Made by a program: the position numbers and the translations under genes. Below the pieces are notes generated by a model. It did no database searches, was not told the DNA's origin, and saw only the letters and a list, made by a program, of their open reading frames with translations. From NCBI RefSeq assembly GCF_011764445.1, contig NZ_BLPG01000001.1, positions 3,906,001-3,970,000 on the forward strand: a DNA stretch of 64,000 bases, read 5' to 3'. The DNA is from Phytohabitans rumicis. Its GTDB lineage: Bacteria > Actinomycetota > Actinomycetes > Mycobacteriales > Micromonosporaceae. This document shows positions 45,339 through 52,257 of this stretch, piece by piece. Numbering within the stretch: the stretch's first letter is position 1; each line of letters opens with the position of its first letter.

Positions 45339-46541
45339 GTGACGACCGAACGCGACGCCCTCCGCGAGCGACTCGACAAGGCCACCGCGGACTTCGACCC
45401 GCCATTCGCGGTCGTGGACGTCGCCGCCTTCGACGCGAACGCGGCCTCGATCGTCCGGCGCGCCGCCGGCAAGCCCGTACGCGTCGCCAGCAAGTCGGTG
45501 CGCTGCCGGGCGCTGGTGACCCGCGCGCTCGCCACACCCGGCTGGCACGGCGTCATGTCGTTCACCCTGGCCGAGGCCATCTGGCTGATGCGGTCCGGCG
45601 TGACCACGGACGCGCTGGTCGCGTACCCGACCGCGGACCGGGGCGCGCTGCGCGAGCTGGCCGCCGACGCCGACCTCGCCGCGGCCATCACCCTGATGGT
45701 GGACGCGCCGGCCCAGCTCGACCTGATCGACTCCGCGGCCCCGCCCGACCACCGCGCCGAGCTCCGCCTCTGCCTGGAACTCGACGGATCGTGGCGGCCG
45801 TTCGGCGTGCACATCGGAGTGCGCCGCTCGCCGCTGCACTCGCCGGCCGCCGTGGGCGCCCTGGCCGCGACCATCGCCGGCCGCCGCGGGTTTCGCCTGG
45901 TCGGGCTCATGGCGTACGACGCGCAGATCGCCGGGCTGGGCGACGCGCCGCCGCGCCAGGCGCTCCGGGGGGCGGCCATCCGCGCGATGCAACGCCGGTC
46001 GTACCTCGACCTGCTGAGCCGCCGCGGCCAGGCGCTCGCCGCCGTACGCGAACACGCCGACGTGGAGTTCTTCAACAGCGGCGGTACGGGCAGCGTGGCG
46101 GCCACCGTGGCGGACCCCGCCGTGACCGAGGTCACTGCCGGCTCCGGCCTGTACGGCCCGGCCCTCTTCGACGAGTACCGGTCGTGGCACCCGGCGCCGG
46201 CGGCGTTCTTCGCGCTCGCGGTCGTACGCCGGCCGACCGCGAGTCTCGCCACCGTCTCGGGCGGCGGGTGGATCGCCTCCGGCCAATCGGTGAACAACCG
46301 CCAGCCGGTCCCGTGGCTCCCCGAAGGGCTGCGACTCGTGCGAGCCGAGGGCGCGGGCGAGGTGCAAACCCCCGTACGCGGGCCGGGGGCGGCTGTCCTG
46401 CGGGTCGGCGACCGGGTCTGGTTCCGCCACGCCAAGGCCGGCGAACTGTGCGAACACGTCAACGAACTCCACCTGGTCGACGGCGACCGCGTAGTCGACA
46501 CCGTCCCGACGTACCGCGGCGAGGGCCACGCCTTCCTCTAG
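45339..46541 (+). CDS. PLP-dependent amino acid deaminase/aldolase (alanine racemase-like fold)
   Basis: 400-aa fold-type III PLP enzyme. The PLP lysine is in VRVASKSVRC near residue 52, with VVDVAAFDANA before it and the phosphate-binding loop FFNSGGTGSVAATVAD further on. The C-terminal beta domain has HVNELHLVDG. It resembles actinobacterial amino acid deaminase/aldolase proteins (D-threonine-aldolase-like). I recall that such genes often sit beside a D-arabinono-1,4-lactone oxidase gene, which is the next plus-strand gene here. The start (MTTERDALRERLDKATADFD) diverges from tmk. Confidence 0.85.
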   Translation: MTTERDALRERLDKATADFDPPFAVVDVAAFDANAASIVRRAAGKPVRVASKSVRCRALVTRALATPGWHGVMSFTLAEAIWLMRSGVTTDALVAYPTADRGALRELAADADLAAAITLMVDAPAQLDLIDSAAPPDHRAELRLCLELDGSWRPFGVHIGVRRSPLHSPAAVGALAATIAGRRGFRLVGLMAYDAQIAGLGDAPPRQALRGAAIRAMQRRSYLDLLSRRGQALAAVREHADVEFFNSGGTGSVAATVADPAVTEVTAGSGLYGPALFDEYRSWHPAPAAFFALAVVRRPTASLATVSGGGWIASGQSVNNRQPVPWLPEGLRLVRAEGAGEVQTPVRGPGAAVLRVGDRVWFRHAKAGELCEHVNELHLVDGDRVVDTVPTYRGEGHAFL

Positions 46542-46588
46542 CGCTCCACGCGCGCCCGGGCCGCGCCCGCCGCGCCTCGCGCGTCCGC

Positions 46589-46695
46589 CGCGTCGATCAA
46601 GGGCTTGCCCGTCGATCAAGGGCAAACGGTCGCGCTTTGATCTCCAATCCACGGCCGTTTGCCCTTGATCGACGCAGAAGTCCTTGATCGACGCG
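46589..46695. repeat. GATCAAGG palindromic element, copy E
   Basis: Full-length, 107 bp. The outer units differ from each other (left GATCAAGGGCTTGCCC, right CAGAAGTCCTTGATCG), which breaks the outer stem, while the inner GATCAAGGGCAAACGG arms still pair. The centre GCGCTTTGATCTCC gives plus orientation like A and B. It sits between the convergent PLP-enzyme and TetR genes. Confidence 0.88.
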
Positions 46696-46745
46696 GCGCG
46701 CGGGCCTCGGGCCGCGGGCCGGCGCCGCATCCGCGGCACCGGCAA

Positions 46746-46762
46746 AGCGGGCGGAGCCCGCT
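46746..46762. terminator. Short hairpin at the tetR stop
   Basis: AGCGGGC and GCCCGCT with a GGA loop form a perfect 7-bp stem that overlaps the CTA (stop) of the TetR gene. It could end transcription from either side, together with repeat E nearby. Confidence 0.4.
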
Positions 46763-47387
46763 AGGCGTCCACGTGACGGTGGAGGTATTCGCGGATCAGG
46801 GCCTTGGCCTCGCTCAGCACGGTGTCGTCGCCGTCCGGGTCGCGCCGGAACGCGAGCTTGATGAGTGCGTCGGCCGCCTCCACGGCGATCTCCAGGGCGA
46901 ACTTGAACTGGCGCGTGTCGGCCACCCCGAACTGCTCGACCAGCACCTGCGCGACCTTCCCGGCGATCACCGCGTTGTTGTCGCTGTGCTCGTCCAGCAG
47001 GTGCAGGTCCACGACGTCACCGAAGTGCAGGGTGCGGAAGCCGGGGACCGAGCGGTGCATCGCGATGTACTCGTCGATGGCCGCGTCGACGCCGTCCCAC
47101 CAGTACGCGAACGAGCCGCTGGACCAGCTCGTGGCGAGCCGCTCCAGGTACGCCTCCATGTTGCGCAGGGTGAGCGCCTGCACGATGGCGCGCTTGTCCG
47201 GGAAGAACTGGTAGACCGAGCCGATGGCGACCTCGGCGCGCTCGGCGAGCAGGGTCGTGGTGAGACCCTCGTAGCCCACCTCGTCGACGAGCTCGGCGCA
47301 GGCGTCGAGCATCCGTTGGACGCGCGCCACGCTGCGTCCCTGGACCGGAACCCGGCGTAGCGGTCCGGTGACCGTTGATGTCGACAC
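46761..47387 (-). CDS. TetR family regulator
   Basis: 208-aa regulator with an N-terminal helix-turn-helix (YEGLTTTLLAERAEVAIGSVYQFFPDKRAI) and a helical ligand domain (FRTLHFGDVVDLHLLDEHSD). It diverges from the lactone oxidase gene over 123 bp, so it may control that gene and itself. A partly palindromic AT-rich segment (TCAAGTTAACGAG, 47433-47445) lies in the gap. No ligand can be named. Confidence 0.88.
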   Translation of the reverse strand: MSTSTVTGPLRRVPVQGRSVARVQRMLDACAELVDEVGYEGLTTTLLAERAEVAIGSVYQFFPDKRAIVQALTLRNMEAYLERLATSWSSGSFAYWWDGVDAAIDEYIAMHRSVPGFRTLHFGDVVDLHLLDEHSDNNAVIAGKVAQVLVEQFGVADTRQFKFALEIAVEAADALIKLAFRRDPDGDDTVLSEAKALIREYLHRHVDA

Positions 47388-47510
47388 TCGTCGCCACTTC
47401 CTTTCGACGGCTTTCGACGGTGAGAACCTTACTCAAGTTAACGAGCGAGCCCTTAACACGGATCGCGCGGGCCTGATATGAATATTACTCGCATTCGTGG
47501 GAGGTATCGG

Positions 47511-48815
47511 ATGGCGGCGACGGTGGCGTGGCGGAACTGGGCCGGCAACCAGCAGATAACACCGGCCGCGGTGTCCCGCCCTACCAGCATTGACGAGGTA
47601 GCCGCCGCCGTACAAGATGCCGCCACGAACGGGAGGCGAATGAAGCCGGTCGGTAGCGGTCACTCATTCACCGACATCGCCCTCGCGGCCGACGTACGGC
47701 TCGATCTGTCGGACCTGCGTTCGACCCTATCGGTGGACCGCGAAGCGGGGCTTGTCACCGTGCCCGCCGGTCTGCCCCTGCGCGCGCTCAACCAGGCCGT
47801 CGCCGCCCACGGGCTCGCCATGCCCAACCTGGGCGACATCGACGCGCAGACGGTCGCCGGCGCCATCTCCACCGGCACTCACGGCACCGGCTCGGCGTAC
47901 GGCTGCCTGTCCTCGTTCGTGGCCGGACTGACGCTCGTCACCGGCACCGGCGAGGTGATCCACTGCTCCGACAAGGAGCACGCCGACGTCTTCAAGGCCG
48001 CCCAGGTGGGCCTCGGCGCGCTCGGCGTCATCACCGAGGTCACGCTGCGCTGCGTCGACGCGTTCGTGCTGCGCGCGGACGAGCGCCCGCTGCCGCTCGA
48101 CCAGGTCCTCGCCGACCTCGACGCGCACATCGACGACAACGACCACTTCGAGTTCTTCTGGCTGCCGTACACCGACCGGACGCTCACCAAGCGCAACAAC
48201 CGCGTGGCGACCGACGACCGTCCACTGTCGAAGCTGCGGGCCTGGTGGGACGACGACTTCCTGCAGAACACCGTGCTCGGCGGCCTCTGCCGGCTCGGCC
48301 GGGCGGCGCCGGCCCTCGTGCCCACGATCTCCCGCACCGAGGCGCGGGTGCTCTCGCCCCGGGTCTACACGGCCCGGTCGGACGCGGCCTTCGTCAGTCC
48401 GCGCCGGGTCCTTTTCACCGAGATGGAGTACGGCGTGCCGCGCGCCGCCCTGCCGGAGGCGTTCGCGGGGCTGCGCCGCGTCATCGAGTCACTCCCGTTC
48501 AAGGTGCTGTTTCCGGTGGAGGTGCGGTTCACCGGGCCGGACGACATCTGGCTGTCGCATGGCTACGAGCGCGAGTCGGCGTACATCGCGATCCACCAGT
48601 TCATCGGCGTCGAGTACGAGCCGTACTTCCGGGAATTCGAGCGGGTGGCGCAGGCGCTGGGCGGGCGGCCGCACTGGGGCAAGCTGCACTACCGGGACGC
48701 CGAGTCGCTGCGTCCCGCGTACCCCCACTTCGACGACTTCCTGGCCGTACGCGATCGGCTGGACCCCAACCGGGTCTTCGCGAACGCGTACACGGAAAGG
48801 GTGCTCGGCCCCTAG
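47511..48815 (+). CDS. D-arabinono-1,4-lactone oxidase-type FAD oxidoreductase
   Basis: 434-aa flavoprotein of the aldonolactone oxidase family, which oxidises sugar lactones or related alditols. ATG 47511 has GGGAGG 6 nt upstream; ATG 47478 is less likely. The FAD-binding (PCMH) domain shows RRMKPVGSGHSFTDIAL, whose His is the FAD-linking position in this family, and GTGSAYGCLSSFVAGLTLV. The ALO C-terminal domain ends with RPHWGKLHYRDAESL. It diverges from the tetR gene and converges on the response-regulator gene with a 4-bp overlap. Confidence 0.9.
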   Translation: MAATVAWRNWAGNQQITPAAVSRPTSIDEVAAAVQDAATNGRRMKPVGSGHSFTDIALAADVRLDLSDLRSTLSVDREAGLVTVPAGLPLRALNQAVAAHGLAMPNLGDIDAQTVAGAISTGTHGTGSAYGCLSSFVAGLTLVTGTGEVIHCSDKEHADVFKAAQVGLGALGVITEVTLRCVDAFVLRADERPLPLDQVLADLDAHIDDNDHFEFFWLPYTDRTLTKRNNRVATDDRPLSKLRAWWDDDFLQNTVLGGLCRLGRAAPALVPTISRTEARVLSPRVYTARSDAAFVSPRRVLFTEMEYGVPRAALPEAFAGLRRVIESLPFKVLFPVEVRFTGPDDIWLSHGYERESAYIAIHQFIGVEYEPYFREFERVAQALGGRPHWGKLHYRDAESLRPAYPHFDDFLAVRDRLDPNRVFANAYTERVLGP

Positions 48816-49453
48816 CGGCCGAGGCCCGCGTCGCGGGCCCGGATGATGGCCTCGGCGCGCCCGGCGACCTGCAGCTTCGCGAAGATCGCGGAGGTGTTGT
48901 TGCCGATCGTCTTGACCGACAGGCCGAGCCGGGTGGCGATGGCCGCGTTGGGCAGGCCGGCGGCGATCAGGTCGAGCACCTCCCGCTCCCGCGTGGTCAG
49001 CTCGGGAAACGCGGGCGCGGCGGCCCGCGGGGGCGCGGCGAAGAAGCTCAGCACCCGGCGCGCCACGCCCGGCCCGAAGATCGCCTCGCCGGCCGCCACC
49101 GCGCTGATCGCCCGCCTGATCTCCTCCTGCGAGGCGCCCTTCACCAGGTAGCCGCGGGCCCCGGCGCGCATCGCCGCGAAGACCGACTCGTCGTCGTCGA
49201 ACATGGTCAGCACCAGGACCGCCACGTCCGGGGCCACCCGCGCGATCTCCGCGGTGGCCGTCGCGCCGTCGAGGTCAGGCATGCGCAGATCCATCACGAG
49301 TACGTCGGGCCGGTGCACCACCGCGCACCGGACCGCCTCGCGCCCGGTGGTGGCCTCGCCGACGAGCTCCATGGTGGGCAGCGAGGCGAGGAGTGCCCGC
49401 AGGCCGTCGCGCACCACGGGATGGTCGTCGGCCACCGCGACGCGTACGGTCAT
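48812..49453 (-). CDS. NarL/LuxR-type response regulator
   Basis: 213-aa two-component regulator. The receiver domain has the acidic pair in VADDHPVVRDG, phospho-acceptor Asp55 in VLVMDLRMPDLDG and the conserved Lys in GYLVKGASQEE. The C-terminal LuxR helix-turn-helix reads LTTREREVLDLIAAGLPNAAIATRL. It is translationally coupled to the histidine kinase upstream (ATGA overlap), making a complete two-component system whose signal is unknown. Confidence 0.93.
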   Translation of the reverse strand: MTVRVAVADDHPVVRDGLRALLASLPTMELVGEATTGREAVRCAVVHRPDVLVMDLRMPDLDGATATAEIARVAPDVAVLVLTMFDDDESVFAAMRAGARGYLVKGASQEEIRRAISAVAAGEAIFGPGVARRVLSFFAAPPRAAAPAFPELTTREREVLDLIAAGLPNAAIATRLGLSVKTIGNNTSAIFAKLQVAGRAEAIIRARDAGLGR

Positions 49454-51396
49454 GTCCCCACTCCCAGCGGCAGTACGGCGGCGACCCGGCCGCCATCCGG
49501 CGTGGGCCCAGCCTCGCACGCGCCGCCCAGTTCGGCGGTGCGTTCGGCGATCGACCGCAGGCCCACGCCGAGCCGCCATGGGCCGTTGGGCGCGCCGTCG
49601 TCGGTGACCGAGACCCGCAGCGCGGCCCGATCGGCGCGCAGCGACACCACCGCGCGGCGGGCACGCGAGTGACGGACCACATTGGTCAGCGCCTCGGTGG
49701 CGATCCGGTAGGCGGCCACCTCGACGGCGGCGGGCAGCGGCGGTAGCGCCTCGACGGCATCGACCGCGATGGCGACGTCGCCGGTGAGCTGCTCGGCCTG
49801 CCGCCGTACCGCCCCGACCAGGCCCAGTTCGTCCAGCGCGGGCGGGCGCAGGCCGTACACCAGGCGCCGCACGTCGTCGATCGCGCCCCGGATCTGCGTG
49901 CCCAGCTCCGAGCTGAGCTGCGCGGCCCGCGCGGGGTCGGTGGCCGCCAGGTTCCCGGCCGCGTCCGCCTTGAACGCGGCCCCCGTCAGCGCCGGCCCGA
50001 GGCTGTCGTGCAGCTCCCGGTGCAGCCGCCGCCGCTCCTCCTCGGTCGCCGTCACCAGCCGCTCGCGGGAAACCTGCAGCTCGTCGGAGAGGCGGGTCGC
50101 GTGCAGCGCCACGGCCAGCGGGGTCGCCAGCAGGTCGAGCACGGCACGGTCCGCGCCGCTCAGCCGCCGCTCGCCCACGCGTACGCCGACGAGCAGGTCA
50201 CCCACCCGCTCCCCGCGGTACGTCAGCGCGACGGTGTGGACGGTCTCCGGCGGGGTGCCGCTCGCCGCGAGCTCCCCCGCGCCTGTCCGCAGGGCCGCGA
50301 ACGGCAGCCGCAGCGCTTCCCTGACCCCGTCGAGCACGCCACCCAGGTCGTCCCCGGCCAGGCGCTCCCCCACGGCGGACACCGCCCGTACGGGGTCGTC
50401 CCGCGCCCCGTAGAACGCCCGGTCCACCACGCGCTGCAGCCGCTGGCGCGCCGGGTTGAAGGCCAGCGCGATCAGCACGGTGGCCACGACCGGGGCGCCG
50501 GCGTCCCGAAGCACCCGGTCGAGCACGGCCACCAGCAGCGCGTACGCGCCGACGACCCCGAGCGTCAGCAGTCCGTACAGGACGGTGCGGGAAACGACCA
50601 GCCGGATGTCGAGGAGCTCATAGCGCAGGATCGCCACGGTCACGGCGGCCGGGATGAGCGGCACGGCCAGCAACAGCAGGATGCCGCCCTCGTCGTTGAG
50701 CACCCAGCGCTGCCAGTTGATCACGATCATGGCGATCACGGCGAGCACCAGCCACAGCAGCTGGCGCCGGGTCCGATCGTCGCCGCGGACGTACCGGACC
50801 ACCAGGCCCGCGACGACCAGCAGGTCGACGACGAGGTTGAGCGGATTCGCCAGCACCAGCCAGCCCGGCTGCTCGAACGCGAGGTACGACGTCACCTCCC
50901 GCCCGGCGAGCGCGAGCGCGGCCGGGTCTGTGCCCACCCAGAGCACGAAGAGCAGACCCGTGGCAACGGTCAGCCACACCAGCGGCCGCCAGCGCGGTGA
51001 CACCGGCCGGCCGGTGGGGAAGAGCTGCAGCGCGAGCGCCAGGCACATGCCGATCCCGAACGGCCAGGCGAGCTGGAAAACGGTGACGCACACGCGCAGC
51101 GCGGCGTCCGGCCAGCCGTGGTCGGCGCCGTACGAGGCGACCGGCACCATCGCCGCCGTCGTCAGGTGGGCGAGCCCGAACGCGAGGAACAGCCAGCCGA
51201 TCGGGTTCTCCGGCCGGTGCCGGGCGATGAGCACCCCGCACACCGGGACCGTGGCGCCCATCGCGGTGTTCGTGACCAGGTAAGAGTCGACCGCGTCGGC
51301 CCAGCCCATGCCCGCCACGAACGCACCGCCCACCGCCACCACGGCCTCGGCCATGGCGAACGCGAAGAGGGCGTACGCGACGCGGGACGACTTCAC
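49450..51396 (-). CDS. Membrane sensor histidine kinase (HisKA_3 type)
   Basis: 648-aa kinase. The N-terminal part has about seven to ten hydrophobic segments (MKSSRVAYALFAFAMAEAVV through YGLLTLGVVGAYALLVAVL), followed by a GAF-like region (LPFAALRTGAGELAASG) and the dimerisation/phosphoacceptor helix EEERRRLHRELHDSLGPAL, with the His in ELHDS. The ATPase domain has NVVRHSRA and a terminal glycine-rich lid (GVGLRSIAERTAELGG). GTG 51396 is used instead of an upstream ORF extension. It is coupled to the response regulator. Confidence 0.9.
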   Translation of the reverse strand: MKSSRVAYALFAFAMAEAVVAVGGAFVAGMGWADAVDSYLVTNTAMGATVPVCGVLIARHRPENPIGWLFLAFGLAHLTTAAMVPVASYGADHGWPDAALRVCVTVFQLAWPFGIGMCLALALQLFPTGRPVSPRWRPLVWLTVATGLLFVLWVGTDPAALALAGREVTSYLAFEQPGWLVLANPLNLVVDLLVVAGLVVRYVRGDDRTRRQLLWLVLAVIAMIVINWQRWVLNDEGGILLLLAVPLIPAAVTVAILRYELLDIRLVVSRTVLYGLLTLGVVGAYALLVAVLDRVLRDAGAPVVATVLIALAFNPARQRLQRVVDRAFYGARDDPVRAVSAVGERLAGDDLGGVLDGVREALRLPFAALRTGAGELAASGTPPETVHTVALTYRGERVGDLLVGVRVGERRLSGADRAVLDLLATPLAVALHATRLSDELQVSRERLVTATEEERRRLHRELHDSLGPALTGAAFKADAAGNLAATDPARAAQLSSELGTQIRGAIDDVRRLVYGLRPPALDELGLVGAVRRQAEQLTGDVAIAVDAVEALPPLPAAVEVAAYRIATEALTNVVRHSRARRAVVSLRADRAALRVSVTDDGAPNGPWRLGVGLRSIAERTAELGGACEAGPTPDGGRVAAVLPLGVGT

Positions 51397-51550
51397 CCAC
51401 CCATCGTCGGGGTTCGCGTGCCCGGTCCGATAGGGAACTCTTCCCGGCCCACCCGGGCAAGCTCCCGCCACGGCGGGGCACCGACCCGATCCGGGCGGGT
51501 ACGCCCGGAGCCGATGGTGGTCGGGTCAACCGAGCACTGGAGGTCCTTCG

Positions 51551-52252
51551 ATGTCCACCGTCACCCTGCCGGCGCCAACCACCACCACCCGCGACGCCCG
51601 CCCTACCCGGCGCCTCATCGCCGCGATCCTGCTCCCCGTGGCCCCGCTGTCCGTGGCCGTACTACGCGGCATCTGGCCATCGTTCTCCGCCTCCGACACG
51701 GCCGGGTCGATCCAGGCGGCGGCCGCCCACCCCGATGCCCAGGAGGCCGTGGTGTGGCTCGGCAGCCTGATGATGCTCACGATGGTGCCGGCCATGCTCG
51801 CCGCCGTACGACTCGCCCGCCGCCGACGGCCGGTGCTGGCGATGCTCGCGGCCGGCGTCAACCTGGTCGCCTACCTGGGCACCGCGCTCACGACCGGCGA
51901 CCTGCTCACCCTCGTGGCCGCCCGGGACGGGTACGACCGCGGCGAGATGGTCGGCTTCATCGACGCGATGAACGCACACCCGACCGCCGTGATCAGCATC
52001 GTGCTCTTCGTGGTGGGCCACATCGTGGGGATGATCCTGCTGGGCGCCGCGCTGTGGCGGATCATCCCGGCGTGGGCGAGCGTCGCGCTGATCGTGTCGC
52101 AGCCCCTGCACTTCGTCGCGTACGTCGTGCTCCAGGCGCAGGCGCTCGACGCCCTGGCCTGGGGGCTGACCGCGGCCGGCTTCGCCGCCTGCGCCCTGAA
52201 GGTCCTCCGCACCCCGGACGACGCCTGGGACCTAGCACCGACCCAGTCATAG
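51551..52252 (+). CDS. Six-segment hypothetical membrane protein
   Basis: 233-aa protein with about six hydrophobic segments (PTRRLIAAILLPVAPLSVAV, MLTMVPAMLAAVRLARR, AVISIVLFVVGHIVGMIL and others) and a short cytoplasmic N-terminus. GGAGG lies 7 nt before the ATG. It lies alone between the divergent histidine kinase and the convergent topA. I do not recognise the family. Its proximity to the two-component system hints that it could be a target. Confidence 0.72.
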   Translation: MSTVTLPAPTTTTRDARPTRRLIAAILLPVAPLSVAVLRGIWPSFSASDTAGSIQAAAAHPDAQEAVVWLGSLMMLTMVPAMLAAVRLARRRRPVLAMLAAGVNLVAYLGTALTTGDLLTLVAARDGYDRGEMVGFIDAMNAHPTAVISIVLFVVGHIVGMILLGAALWRIIPAWASVALIVSQPLHFVAYVVLQAQALDALAWGLTAAGFAACALKVLRTPDDAWDLAPTQS

Positions 52253-52257
52253 CGCGA

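Noticed and set aside
3136-46695. The GATCAAGG repeats as a CRISPR array
   Set aside because: The copies are kilobases apart, palindromic, in both orientations and without regular spacers or cas genes.
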